Assembly: GCA_946887385.1 (NCBI GenBank)
Contig: CAMPKU010000041.1
Coordinates: forward strand, 1 to 21,314
DNA from: an uncultured Gammaproteobacteria bacterium
GTDB lineage: Bacteria > Pseudomonadota > Gammaproteobacteria > Rariloculales > Rariloculaceae
DNA length: 21,314 nucleotides
Direction: 5' to 3'
Below are positions 7,843 through 15,609 of this stretch, piece after piece. The notes under the pieces were generated by a model. It saw only the letters and a program-made list of their open reading frames with translations. It made no database searches and was not told the DNA's origin. Made by a program: the position numbers and the translations under genes. The first letter of the stretch is position 1. Each line of letters starts with the position of its first letter.

Positions 7843-8580
7843 GTGAAACGACCGTCGTTGCTCATCGCCGCCGTGCTGGCGCTCGTCGTCGCCGGCATGG
7901 CGTATGGGCAGTTTCGCGGCCGCCGCTATGTCTCGCTCGAGGACAATACTCCACCGCCCACGGAATTCGTCGTGGCGCGTTGGAAGTACGGCACGAATGG
8001 TGCCATCGGCCACATGGGCTGGTCGCACAACTACCCTGCCGCCGAGATCCACCTGAACGAGTTTATCGGCCGCACCACGAAAGTCGACGTGCAAGACCCC
8101 TCGTATCGCTTGCTCGAGCTTTCGGATCCGCAGATCTTCGAGTATCCGTTCGCCTACGTGTCGGAGCCCGGCGAGATGGAGCTCACGCAGGCCGAGGTCG
8201 AGAACCTTCGCGAGTACGTCAATCGCGGCGGCTTCATTCTCATCGACGATTTCGACAGGTGGCACATGGACAACCTGCGCGAGGAGATGCTGCGCGTATT
8301 TCCGGATCGCGTGTTCGAGCGGCTCTCGGTCGACAACCCGATCTTCGATCTGGTTTATCAGGTTGAGGATCTCGAGAGCATGGCGCCGTACACGCAAGGC
8401 CCCGCGCCGGTGTACTACGGCCTCGTGAACGCCGCCGGGCACATCGCCGTCGTCGCGTGCCACAACAACGATCTCGCCAACTTTTGGGAATGGTACGGCA
8501 GCCCGCAGTATCCGCTTCGGCCGGCCACCGACGCGTTTCGCATCGGTACGAATCTGCTGGTCCATTCGATGACTCACTAG
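7843..8580 (+). CDS. Exported DUF4159-domain protein
   Basis: The product has 245 aa and starts at a GTG with GAAGGG 9 nt upstream. Residues 1-22 form a Sec signal peptide (KRP start, hydrophobic core, cleavage near AYG-Q), so the mature part should be periplasmic. The rest resembles DUF4159 proteins: an N-terminal F-V-V-A-R-W-K-Y strand, a conserved W60-S-H-N-Y-P segment, a P102-F-A-Y segment, and the signature GGFILIDDF at 129-137. The DUF4159 fold is related to glutamine-amidotransferase-like domains as far as I recall, but I see no catalytic Cys-His-Glu triad (the only Cys, C206, sits in VACHNND). It is the first gene of a four-gene run of exported proteins, 19 nt upstream of the next start. 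Family assignment is fairly firm and function unknown. Confidence 0.82.
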   Translation: MKRPSLLIAAVLALVVAGMAYGQFRGRRYVSLEDNTPPPTEFVVARWKYGTNGAIGHMGWSHNYPAAEIHLNEFIGRTTKVDVQDPSYRLLELSDPQIFEYPFAYVSEPGEMELTQAEVENLREYVNRGGFILIDDFDRWHMDNLREEMLRVFPDRVFERLSVDNPIFDLVYQVEDLESMAPYTQGPAPVYYGLVNAAGHIAVVACHNNDLANFWEWYGSPQYPLRPATDAFRIGTNLLVHSMTH

Positions 8581-8599
8581 ACCTTCTCGGAGAGTTACG

Positions 8600-9535
8600 A
8601 TGACGTCACCCTTCACCACAACGCGGCGCGAGCTCATCGCGCGCACGGGGATGGCCGCTGCGGCGATCGGCTTGGCGGGACATCCGGCGCTCAGCGTGCT
8701 GGCGCAGCACGGCATTCCGCAGCGCCCGATTCCGAGCAGCGGCGAGATGCTGCCGGTGATCGGTCTCGGCGCAAGCAAAGTGGTCGCACAGATTGCCGAC
8801 AACGGCACCGAGCCGGTCGCCAACGTTTTGCGGGCGCTCGTTGCGCATGGCGGCAAGCTCATCGATACCTGGCCGCGTAACGCCGCAAACGACGCAGGCT
8901 TCGGCCGCGTGCTGTCGCTGCCGGAGCTCGAAGGCAAGCTGTTCGTCACCACCAAAATAGACCAAGTGGGCAAGGACGCCGGGCTCCAGCAGTTTCGCGA
9001 CACGCAGCGCCACTATGGGCGCGACGTGCTCGATCTCGTGCAGATCTTCAGTCTCACGGACCTCGACACGCATTGGCCGAGCCTGCAGAGCTTCAAGGCC
9101 GAAGGGGCCGCGCGCTACATCGGCGTGACGGTTGCGCAGGATTCGCAGCACGACGATCTGGAGCAGTTCCTGCGCCGCGAGCAGCCGGACTTCGTGCAGA
9201 TGAACTATTCCATCACGGAGCGCGCCGTCGAAGAGCGTCTCTTGCCGTTCGCGGCCGATCGCGGCGTGGCCGTCGTCATCAACCGGCCGTTCATGAACGG
9301 CGCGTACTTCGATCGCCTCGAAGGCAAGGAGCTGCCGGCATGGGCCGGCGACTTCGGTTGCGAAACCTGGGCGCAGTTTTCATTGAAGTACATCCTCGCA
9401 AATCCGCACTTCACCTGCGTGCTCACGGAGACGAGCAATCCCGCGCACATGGAGGAGAATCTTTTGACGGCGGCCGGGCCGTTGCCTAACGAGGCGCAGC
9501 GGCGGCGCATGCGCGAATTCATCGCGACGGTGTAA
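8600..9535 (+). CDS. Tat-signal aldo/keto reductase-like protein lacking the catalytic Tyr and His
   Basis: The product has 311 aa. The N-terminus carries a twin-arginine signal, T8-R9-R10-E-L-I followed by a moderately hydrophobic Ala/Gly stretch (15-27) and a cleavage region near VLAQ. The ribosome-binding site is GGAGAG, 5 nt before the ATG. The mature part is an aldo/keto reductase TIM barrel: VIGLGAS strand, LIDT (D89 is the catalytic Asp position), FVTTK (K119), DLVQIF, RYIGVT, Q200-MNYS, and a late helix WAQFSLKYIL. The usual Tyr after DT (DTAxxYG) is absent (DTWPRNAAND), and the His of LLQxH is Phe150. The standard D-Y-K-H tetrad is therefore half lost, so normal NADPH-dependent carbonyl reduction is doubtful. 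The cofactor would also have to be loaded before export, which fits Tat transport. It follows DUF4159 by 19 nt, in one probable operon. Confidence 0.85.
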   Translation: MTSPFTTTRRELIARTGMAAAAIGLAGHPALSVLAQHGIPQRPIPSSGEMLPVIGLGASKVVAQIADNGTEPVANVLRALVAHGGKLIDTWPRNAANDAGFGRVLSLPELEGKLFVTTKIDQVGKDAGLQQFRDTQRHYGRDVLDLVQIFSLTDLDTHWPSLQSFKAEGAARYIGVTVAQDSQHDDLEQFLRREQPDFVQMNYSITERAVEERLLPFAADRGVAVVINRPFMNGAYFDRLEGKELPAWAGDFGCETWAQFSLKYILANPHFTCVLTETSNPAHMEENLLTAAGPLPNEAQRRRMREFIATV

Positions 9536-9563
9536 CCGCCGCGCGCAAGACTAAGGGGAACGT

Positions 9564-10172
9564 ATGCGAAGCGTGGTGGCAGGAGTAGGAGTGGCGTTCG
9601 CCGTGGTGATGGCGTTCGCGATCGGCCGGCTGTCGGCGCAGGAAGGCGTGGCGTCATGCCGAATGTGCCCGTCGACGTACATTCCGCGCGCCGAGATCGA
9701 GCAGTACGAAGCCGTCGGCCGCGCGACGAACGTCATCGACCAGCAGATGCGCTCGCTCGACATCGGCAAGGCGCAGGTCTCGGTCGCGCTCGTGCACCGC
9801 GGCAAGCTCGACGCGCCCGCGTCGCGCTCCGCGGCTTCGCACGACTTGGTCAGCGAGGTGTATTACATCCTGAGCGGCTCGGGCACGAACCGCACGGGCC
9901 CCGACATCGTGGATCCGCAGCGGCGGCCGCCCGACGATCGCGCCGTCCGGCTCTTGAACGGCCCCGGCGCGAACGGCACGGAGATCCGCGGAGCGGCCGA
10001 GCATGAGCTCGCGGCAGGCGACGTGCTCGTGATCCCGGCCGGCACGGGCCATCAGTTCACGAAGATCGATGACCACATCACCTATCTGATGATCCGCGTC
10101 GATCCCGACAAAGTCGTACCGTTGATGAGCGAGGCCGACTCGCGCGCCTATCTCGACGCGAATCGGCCCTAA
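9564..10172 (+). CDS. Exported cupin-domain protein
   Basis: The product has 202 aa. The start ATG has AAGGGG about 6 nt upstream. Residues 1-25 are a signal peptide or possible uncleaved anchor (cleavage near LSA-Q), followed by a C32-R-M-C35 pair that could form a disulphide or bind a metal. The single cupin barrel spans about 68-180. Motif 1 is H93-DLVSE98-VYYILSGSG and motif 2 is G152-DVLVIPAGTGH163-QF, so His and Glu metal ligands are present. The first motif lacks the canonical second His, so metal binding may use fewer ligands. Substrate is not identifiable; periplasmic cupins act as dioxygenases, isomerases or sugar/metal binding proteins. It sits third in the exported-protein run, 28 nt after the reductase-like gene. 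Confidence 0.85.
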   Translation: MRSVVAGVGVAFAVVMAFAIGRLSAQEGVASCRMCPSTYIPRAEIEQYEAVGRATNVIDQQMRSLDIGKAQVSVALVHRGKLDAPASRSAASHDLVSEVYYILSGSGTNRTGPDIVDPQRRPPDDRAVRLLNGPGANGTEIRGAAEHELAAGDVLVIPAGTGHQFTKIDDHITYLMIRVDPDKVVPLMSEADSRAYLDANRP

Positions 10173-10260
10173 CGGTTTGGCCTCGTGGCCATTGATTGCG
10201 CTGCGGTCCGCTGCCGCGGCATGCTGTAGCAACGCCGCCGCCGCGGCAGGGGGAAGTTTC
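10173..10260 (+). promoter_or_regulatory. Gap with a 10-bp inverted repeat next to the ribosome-binding site
   Basis: This 88-nt gap separates the cupin gene from the serine hydrolase gene. CTGCCGCGGC at 10211-10220 and GCCGCGGCAG at 10240-10249 form a perfect inverted repeat with a 19-nt spacer. The right arm overlaps the first bases of the AGGGGGAAG ribosome-binding site (10248-10256). In mRNA the hairpin could affect translation of the downstream gene; as DNA it could be an operator. A short TGGCC/GGCCA hairpin also lies near 10180. No convincing promoter is seen. Confidence 0.4.
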
Positions 10261-11523
10261 ATGTCGATCCACAAGCTCGGTTCAGCGCTGCTCGGCGCAT
10301 TGCTGGCCGTCGCCCCGGTCATCGCCGCCCATGCCGAGACCGCCACGCCGCAGAGCGTGGGGCTATCGAGCGAGCGCCTGCAGCGCGTGCACGAGCTCGT
10401 GGAGCGCACGATCGCGGCCGGCGAGATCGCCGGCGCCGTCACGCTCGTCGCGCGCAACGGCCAAGTCGCGTATCTCGAGGCGCAGGGCGTGATGGATCTC
10501 GCATCGAAAAAGCCGATGCAGCCCGATGCGATGTTCCGCATCGCATCGATGACGAAACCCGTTGCAGCCGCGGCCATCCTCATGCTGGCCGAGGAGGGCA
10601 CGGTTCGCCTGAACGATCCCGTGTCGCGCTTCATTCCGGCGTACGCGAATCTCGAGGTCGGTGTCGAGAAACCGGCCGCGCCGGGGCCCGGCGGCGCGAG
10701 AGCCGGCGGCGCTGCGCCGGAGTTCTACAAGGTGCCCGCCACTCGCCAGATCACGGTGCTCGATCTCCTGACGCACACGTCGGGGCTCATGAGCGGCTCA
10801 ATGGGCAATTCCGCCGGGAATGCCGCGTTCAACCAACGTCACGATCTCGGCTTGGAATGGGTGGAACGGCTCGGCTCGTCGCCGCTCGAATTCCAGCCCG
10901 GCACGCGCTGGGCCTACAGCGCCGTCGCCGGCTTCGACGTGCTCGCCCACATCGTGGAGATCGCCTCGGGGCAGGAGTACTCCGAGTTCCTCGCGCAGCG
11001 GCTGTTTGTGCCGCTCGGCATGCGTGACGTGACCTTCTGGCCGAGCGCGGAGCAGCGCTCGCGGCTGGCGACGGTCTATCAACGCCGCGACGGCGCGCTC
11101 GTGGCCAACGGCGATCCCGATTCGATGTCGGGCCAGAAATACCATGGAGGCGGGGGCGGCATCATGACGACCGCCGAAACGTACGCGCAGTTCGCGATGA
11201 TGCTCGCGAACGGCGGCGAGCTGAACGGTGTACGGATCTTGAGCCCGCGCACCGTCGAGCTCATGGGCTCGGCCTTCATCCCGTCCACGTTGCCGGGCCG
11301 ACCGGCCGGCGAAGGCTTTGGCTTGGGCGTGCGCGTCGTGACCGACGCGGCCGCGCGCGGCACGTGGCTCTCCGAAGGCTCGTTCGGCTGGAGCGGCGTT
11401 TACGGCACCCACTTCTGGGTCGATCCGAAGGAAAACCTCGTCGGTGTCCTGCTCGCGCAGACCTCGAGTCGCACGTTCTTGTCGGATTTCGAGAACGCGG
11501 TGATGCAGGCGCTCGTGGACTAA
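10261..11523 (+). CDS. Exported serine hydrolase of the beta-lactamase / penicillin-binding (class C-like) family
   Basis: The product has 420 aa. The frame is open 28 codons further upstream, but the ATG at 10261 has a strong AGGGGGAAG site 4 nt upstream and begins a good signal peptide (1-25, cleavage near AHA-E). The active-site motif S96-M-T-K99 is present in the context FRIASMTKP. The second motif is Y219-S-A, the form common in EstB-like esterases and other non-lactamase members. A C-terminal GWSGVYGTHFWVDP (376-389) takes the place of the KTG/HxG motif. A Gly/Ala/Pro-rich loop (138-153) is inserted before the conserved LLTHTSGL (169-176). The family includes beta-lactamases, DD-peptidases and esterases; an esterase or hydrolase is more likely than resistance. 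It is the last gene of the exported-protein run. Confidence 0.88.
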   Translation: MSIHKLGSALLGALLAVAPVIAAHAETATPQSVGLSSERLQRVHELVERTIAAGEIAGAVTLVARNGQVAYLEAQGVMDLASKKPMQPDAMFRIASMTKPVAAAAILMLAEEGTVRLNDPVSRFIPAYANLEVGVEKPAAPGPGGARAGGAAPEFYKVPATRQITVLDLLTHTSGLMSGSMGNSAGNAAFNQRHDLGLEWVERLGSSPLEFQPGTRWAYSAVAGFDVLAHIVEIASGQEYSEFLAQRLFVPLGMRDVTFWPSAEQRSRLATVYQRRDGALVANGDPDSMSGQKYHGGGGGIMTTAETYAQFAMMLANGGELNGVRILSPRTVELMGSAFIPSTLPGRPAGEGFGLGVRVVTDAAARGTWLSEGSFGWSGVYGTHFWVDPKENLVGVLLAQTSSRTFLSDFENAVMQALVD

Positions 11524-11641
11524 AGCATCGCCTCGAAGCGTTTTAGCTCAATGGCTTATAGCTGATTTCTAAAGTCAGTCTGACAATCGTATGCACGCTC
11601 GCAGCGCGCCGCCGGCACCTCTGACCGGCGGCGTGCCTCGT
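11524..11641. other. Convergent intergenic spacer
   Basis: This 118-bp spacer lies between the stop of the serine hydrolase gene and the stop of the alginate-export-family gene. Its left half (about 11540-11590) is noticeably more AT-rich than its surroundings and contains the small palindrome GTCAGTCTGAC (11574-11584). The right half holds the GC-rich hairpin at 11604-11636. No gene is visible. Confidence 0.5.
11604..11636. terminator. Possible bidirectional terminator hairpin
   Basis: CGCCGCCGG at 11607-11615 pairs perfectly with CCGGCGGCG at 11625-11633 around a 9-nt loop, and the stem extends by three further pairs with one G-T. It sits between two convergent stops. Neither strand has a clear T-tract after the stem, so termination efficiency is uncertain. 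Confidence 0.45.
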
Positions 11642-12991
11642 TCAGAACTCGAGCATCACGCCGCCGTAGACATACTGCGGATCGCCGCGGAACGCGGTGC
11701 CGGCCGCCTGCTCCGCGAACCGGCCGGCCGTCAGACGCGCGAACCCCGTTTCGATGCTGAGGCGATCGGGGATTGCCTCCCACGTGAAGCTGCCTTCGAG
11801 GTGACGGCCGATCGAGTCGCCGGCGGCGCCCGCGGCGTCGCGCCACCCGGCGCCGATCCATGCGTCGCGCGGCGCGGTCAGATGCAGCGCCCGGTACGCC
11901 AGCATCCCTTGCCAGCGCGGTGCCGGCCGGAACGTGACGCGGATGCCGGGCGACTCGATGTTACTGCGCGCCGCGATGCCGTAGATACCGGTGGGCCCGA
12001 AGTCGAAGCGCCGCGCGCCGAACAAGGTGTTGAAGCGCTCGATCCGAGCATCCGTGGGGTCCTCGTCGCCTGTGGCGCGGTCGTATTGAAGCAGCACGAG
12101 AGGGGCCCACCGAGAATCGAATTGATAGCCCAGTTCGAGGTGCAGGAATGACGCGCGGTGGGCGAGATCGGAGCGTGCGGCGCCGGCGACCGTACCGCCG
12201 GACTCGCCGCGTTGGAGCACAGCCTCGACCTCGTAGCTCCACTCGCCGGCGCGCGGTGACCGATATGCGCGCGCGCCCAGCGACACATGGTCCGCGGCCG
12301 CAGCCGGATCGGCGCTCGCGTCGAGCTCGTAATCGAACACGTAGCTCTCGAGCCGATGCTCGTTCGCGAACGCCGGGAATTGGTAGAACACGCCTTTGAT
12401 CGACGAATGCCGTGCGGCGCGGTCGAGCTGACGCTCGTTGTCGAGCACGCTCGGAATGTCCGCCGGTAAGATCCGCGCCGGCGCCCAGTAGAAGGCGCGC
12501 ACCGCGCGGCCGCGTTCGTCGCTCCATGACCAGTCGATGCCGGTGAACGTGGAGACGGTATTGCGGTAGCGATTGCGTGCGAACAGGCGGCGCTTGCCGA
12601 AATCCTGAGTGACGCGGCCGGCGCGAAACGTGCCGCCGCCATGCGTCCAAGCAACATAGGCCTGGATCGGCTCGAGCGTGTTCGTAGTAGTGCCGCCCGC
12701 GAAGGAGCCCGAGTCGTTCGCGAGCGTGCGCGAGTCCATGATCTCGCCGAATACGCGTAGAGCATCGCGTTGCCAATCCAAGGTCAATGTCGTTTGCAGC
12801 GCAAGAGCTTGGTCGCTGTTGCTGAAGCCGGCGCGAAACTGCGGATCGAGCGTCTCGTAGCGCGCGCGATGCGTGCCGCCGAGCTCGAATGAGCCGCGGC
12901 CGGTGCGTTCCTGCGCCGCGAGCGGCGCGGACGCGAGCGCGGCGCAGATCACGGCGCAACAGCGAAGACTAACGCGCCGATCTATTTGCAT
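11642..12991 (-). CDS. Alginate-export-family outer-membrane beta-barrel protein
   Basis: The product has 449 aa, starting at the ATG at 12991. The frame is open upstream to a TTG at 13045, but the ATG begins a proper signal peptide (about 1-26, MQIDRR start, cleavage near LAA-Q); its ribosome-binding site is weak. The mature protein is a run of alternating amphipathic strands, with the early motif R-A-R-Y-E-T-L-D and later R-A-G-R-V-T-Q-D-F-G-K-R-R, as in the alginate_exp family, and ends in an aromatic residue (MLEF) as outer-membrane barrels do. Family members form anionic-solute or polysaccharide export channels related to AlgE, but most outside Pseudomonas have unknown substrates. No alginate synthesis gene is nearby. 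It diverges from the TonB-dependent receptor gene, so joint regulation is plausible. Confidence 0.82.
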   Translation of the reverse strand: MQIDRRVSLRCCAVICAALASAPLAAQERTGRGSFELGGTHRARYETLDPQFRAGFSNSDQALALQTTLTLDWQRDALRVFGEIMDSRTLANDSGSFAGGTTTNTLEPIQAYVAWTHGGGTFRAGRVTQDFGKRRLFARNRYRNTVSTFTGIDWSWSDERGRAVRAFYWAPARILPADIPSVLDNERQLDRAARHSSIKGVFYQFPAFANEHRLESYVFDYELDASADPAAAADHVSLGARAYRSPRAGEWSYEVEAVLQRGESGGTVAGAARSDLAHRASFLHLELGYQFDSRWAPLVLLQYDRATGDEDPTDARIERFNTLFGARRFDFGPTGIYGIAARSNIESPGIRVTFRPAPRWQGMLAYRALHLTAPRDAWIGAGWRDAAGAAGDSIGRHLEGSFTWEAIPDRLSIETGFARLTAGRFAEQAAGTAFRGDPQYVYGGVMLEF

Positions 12992-13120
12992 ATTCCCGAA
13001 CGTCCACGATGCCCGTGACTCATTTGTCACTCCGATAAGACCCAAATGATTACCGCCCCGTCGTTAGCATTTATGAGCTCCGATCGGCGGCCAGCCGGTC
13101 GTCACGTTAAGAGGTGTCTC
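12992..13120. promoter_or_regulatory. Divergent promoter region, alginate-export-type barrel / TonB receptor
   Basis: This 129-bp gap holds both promoters. A comparatively AT-rich segment (about 13020-13075) carries an inverted repeat, TCATTTG at 13020-13026 and CAAATGA at 13043-13049, with a 16-nt spacer. TTGTCA (13024-13029) could be a -35 element for the receptor gene with AATGAT (13045-13050) as a weak -10; the 15-bp spacing is short, so this is tentative. AAGAGGTG near 13109-13116 is the ribosome-binding site for the ATG at 13121. Confidence 0.35.
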
Positions 13121-15535
13121 ATGCCGTTTCGCTATTCGTTGTTGGCCGGCGCCGTGATGGCCGGTTGCTTCGTTGCGCCGTTGCCTGCTGCTGCTCAGCC
13201 CGGTATCCAACTGCCCAGTGACGTCGAAGTGATTTCGGTGACCGGCGCGCGCCGCCGCGAAGAGGCCGCACAGGCGGTGCCGATTCCACTCTCTTCGATT
13301 AGCGGCGACGTGCTCGAGGACACCGGAACGTTCAACGTGGGCCGCCTGCAGAATATCGTGCCGACCGTGCAGTTCTTCTCGTCCAATCCGCGCAATACCT
13401 CCGTCAATATCCGCGGGCTCGGCCAGCCTTACGGCCTGACCAACGACGGCATCGAACCCGGCGTCGGCTTCTACGTGGACGGAGTGTTGCATACACGTCC
13501 AGCGGCGACGACCGTCGACTTCATCGATATCGAGCGGATCGAGGTGCTGCGGGGCCCCCAGAGCACGTTGTTCGGCAAGAACACGACGGCGGGCGCCGTG
13601 CTGGTGACGACGCGCAAGCCGAGCTTCGACACGGGGCTCAACTTCGAGCTCAGCTACGGGGACGACAACTACACGCAGGCGAAAGCGTCCGTCACCGGCC
13701 CGCTCGGCGAGAAGGTGGCGGGGCGCCTGTCGTTCTCGGGCACACGGCGCGACGGCAATATTTTCAACGTGACGTCGCAGCAGCCGGTTAACGACCTGAA
13801 CAACGCCGGCCTGCGCGGCCAATTGCTGTTCACGCCGTCGGACGACACGGACATCCTGTTCGCGATCGATTACACGCGGCAACGCCCCGAAGGCTATGCG
13901 CAAGTGCTCGCCGGCGTAGCGCCTACCCAACGCGCGCCCGCGCGGCAGTTCTGGCAGATCGTCGACGACTTCGGCTATGTGCCGGCCAATGCCGATCCAG
14001 CAACGCAAGCGATCCGTCCGTTCGATCGCGTCATCGACACACGCACGCCTTGGCGATCGGGCAATGAAACCGGCGGCGTATCGTTCAACCTCGACAAGGA
14101 CGTCGGCCCGGGCACGCTCACGGTGACCACGGCGTGGCGCGATTGGATCTGGGATCCGTCGAACGACCGTGACTTCCTCGAGCTCGAGGTGGCCACCTTG
14201 TCGCAGGCGCCGTCGAAGCACCAGCAGTTGACGCAGGAAGTCCGCTGGACCGGCGATCTTTCGGACAAGGTGAATGCGGTGTTCGGCTTCTTCGCATTCG
14301 ATCAGCGGCTCGAGACGAATCCCGTCCATGGCGAGGCCACGGGCGCGGACTATTGGCGCTTTGTGTGGACTCCGCCCACGGTCACCGCTCCGAATGGAAC
14401 GCCCGATCCCGCGCTCTATGGACCGGGCGGGTCGATCGTCGACAACTTCTACAACGGCCAGCAGAGCGCGATCACGTCCAGGCTCGATACGGTGAGTGCG
14501 GCGTTGTTTGCTCAGCTCGACTTCGCGATCGGCGAGCGCCTGCACCTGATACCGGGTCTGCGGTACAACTACGACAAGAAAGAGGTCGATTGGCGGCAGC
14601 AGGCGCTCGATATTCCCGTGCTTCCGGCCGGGTCGCCAAGCCCGCCCGCGCCGGTGTACTCGAATGCCGCGGCGCTAGTGCAAGACGACGATACGAACGT
14701 ATCGGGTCAGTTGACGCTGGCGTTCGATGCCGGCGACAGGATCAACTACTACGCCACGTATGCCACGGCGTTCAAGTCGATCGGCGTCAACCTCGGTCCG
14801 CCGCCTCCCGGGGGCGCGTTCATCGAGATTCCACCCGAGGACTTGACGCATATCGAGCTTGGATTGAAGAGCACGCTGCGGCCGGGAACGATGTTGAACT
14901 TGTCGCTTTTCAACACGACGGTAGACGACTTCCAGACGCAGACGTTGGTGCCCGGAGTCATTCGTCCGGTGATCGCGAGCGCCGAGGAGGTTCGCATCCG
15001 CGGTGCCGAGCTCGACGTGAGCACCAACATCGGCAACGCGTTCTCGCTGTATGGCGCGCTCGCTTACAGCGACGCGAGATACACTTCGTTCGCGAACGCG
15101 CCGCCGCCGCTCGAGCTCACCGGCCTGCAACCGGCGCCCGGCCAAGTGGCGGCGTTCGTGGATGCTACGGGCGGCCCACTGCCCGGTATCTCGGAGTGGG
15201 CGGCTTCGTTCGGCGGCGAGCATCGAACGCAAGTGAGCTTCCTCGGCAGCCCCGGGGAATTGTTCACGGGGTTCGATCTGTTCTGGCGCGACGACTTCTC
15301 CTCGAGTGCCACGCCGTCGCAGTATCTGAATGTCGACGCCTACACGCTGCTCAATCTACGCGTCGGCTTCCGCTCCGACGACAACTGGTCTGCATATTTC
15401 TGGGTGCGCAACGCAGCCGACGAGAAGTACTTCGAGCTCCTGCAAGCTGCGCCTGGAGGCCAGGGCGCTGGGCACTACGGGGCCCAGCTCGGCGATCCGC
15501 GGGCTTACGGCTTGACGTTGAGGGTGGCGTTCTAG
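13121..15535 (+). CDS. TonB-dependent outer-membrane receptor
   Basis: The product has 804 aa. The ATG at 13121 is preferred over an upstream in-frame ATG (13046) because it has an AAGAGGTG ribosome-binding site and starts a typical signal peptide (1-25, cleavage near AAA-Q). A TonB-box-like E-V-I-S-V-T-G-A-R-R lies at 36-45. The plug domain follows (about 48-165), with N-I-R-G-L-G (96-101), V-D-G-V (119-122) and the signature IERIEVLRGPQSTLFGKN (137-154). The rest is the 22-strand barrel, ending GLTLRVAF with a C-terminal Phe. There is no N-terminal STN signalling domain, so it should not act through an anti-sigma factor. The type resembles receptors common in Steroidobacter, Caulobacter and Sphingomonas relatives that import varied organic nutrients as well as siderophores; the substrate is unknown. 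Confidence 0.92.
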   Translation: MPFRYSLLAGAVMAGCFVAPLPAAAQPGIQLPSDVEVISVTGARRREEAAQAVPIPLSSISGDVLEDTGTFNVGRLQNIVPTVQFFSSNPRNTSVNIRGLGQPYGLTNDGIEPGVGFYVDGVLHTRPAATTVDFIDIERIEVLRGPQSTLFGKNTTAGAVLVTTRKPSFDTGLNFELSYGDDNYTQAKASVTGPLGEKVAGRLSFSGTRRDGNIFNVTSQQPVNDLNNAGLRGQLLFTPSDDTDILFAIDYTRQRPEGYAQVLAGVAPTQRAPARQFWQIVDDFGYVPANADPATQAIRPFDRVIDTRTPWRSGNETGGVSFNLDKDVGPGTLTVTTAWRDWIWDPSNDRDFLELEVATLSQAPSKHQQLTQEVRWTGDLSDKVNAVFGFFAFDQRLETNPVHGEATGADYWRFVWTPPTVTAPNGTPDPALYGPGGSIVDNFYNGQQSAITSRLDTVSAALFAQLDFAIGERLHLIPGLRYNYDKKEVDWRQQALDIPVLPAGSPSPPAPVYSNAAALVQDDDTNVSGQLTLAFDAGDRINYYATYATAFKSIGVNLGPPPPGGAFIEIPPEDLTHIELGLKSTLRPGTMLNLSLFNTTVDDFQTQTLVPGVIRPVIASAEEVRIRGAELDVSTNIGNAFSLYGALAYSDARYTSFANAPPPLELTGLQPAPGQVAAFVDATGGPLPGISEWAASFGGEHRTQVSFLGSPGELFTGFDLFWRDDFSSSATPSQYLNVDAYTLLNLRVGFRSDDNWSAYFWVRNAADEKYFELLQAAPGGQGAGHYGAQLGDPRAYGLTLRVAF

Positions 15536-15550
15536 CGTGAGTTTCGTGCG

Positions 15551-15590
15551 AAGGCGCGCGAGCGCATAACCGGCGATCACGCGCCTTTTC
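15551..15590 (+). terminator. Probable intrinsic terminator of the TonB-dependent receptor gene
   Basis: AAGGCGCG at 15551-15558 pairs with CGCGCCTT at 15580-15587, and the right arm ends in TTTT (15586-15589). The loop is long (21 nt) and can fold further. It starts 15 nt after the receptor stop and lies between convergent genes, which suits a terminator acting mainly on the plus strand. Confidence 0.5.
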
Positions 15591-15609
15591 GGTACCGCAG
15601 GCGACCGCG

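Noticed and set aside
10261..11523. The serine hydrolase as an antibiotic-resistance AmpC beta-lactamase
   Set aside because: SxxK is present, but the second motif is YSA and the KTG motif is missing, which fits esterase-like members better.
13046..13120. A 25-residue longer TonB-dependent receptor starting at 13046
   Set aside because: It has no ribosome-binding site and would bury the signal peptide; the ATG at 13121 has AAGAGGTG upstream.
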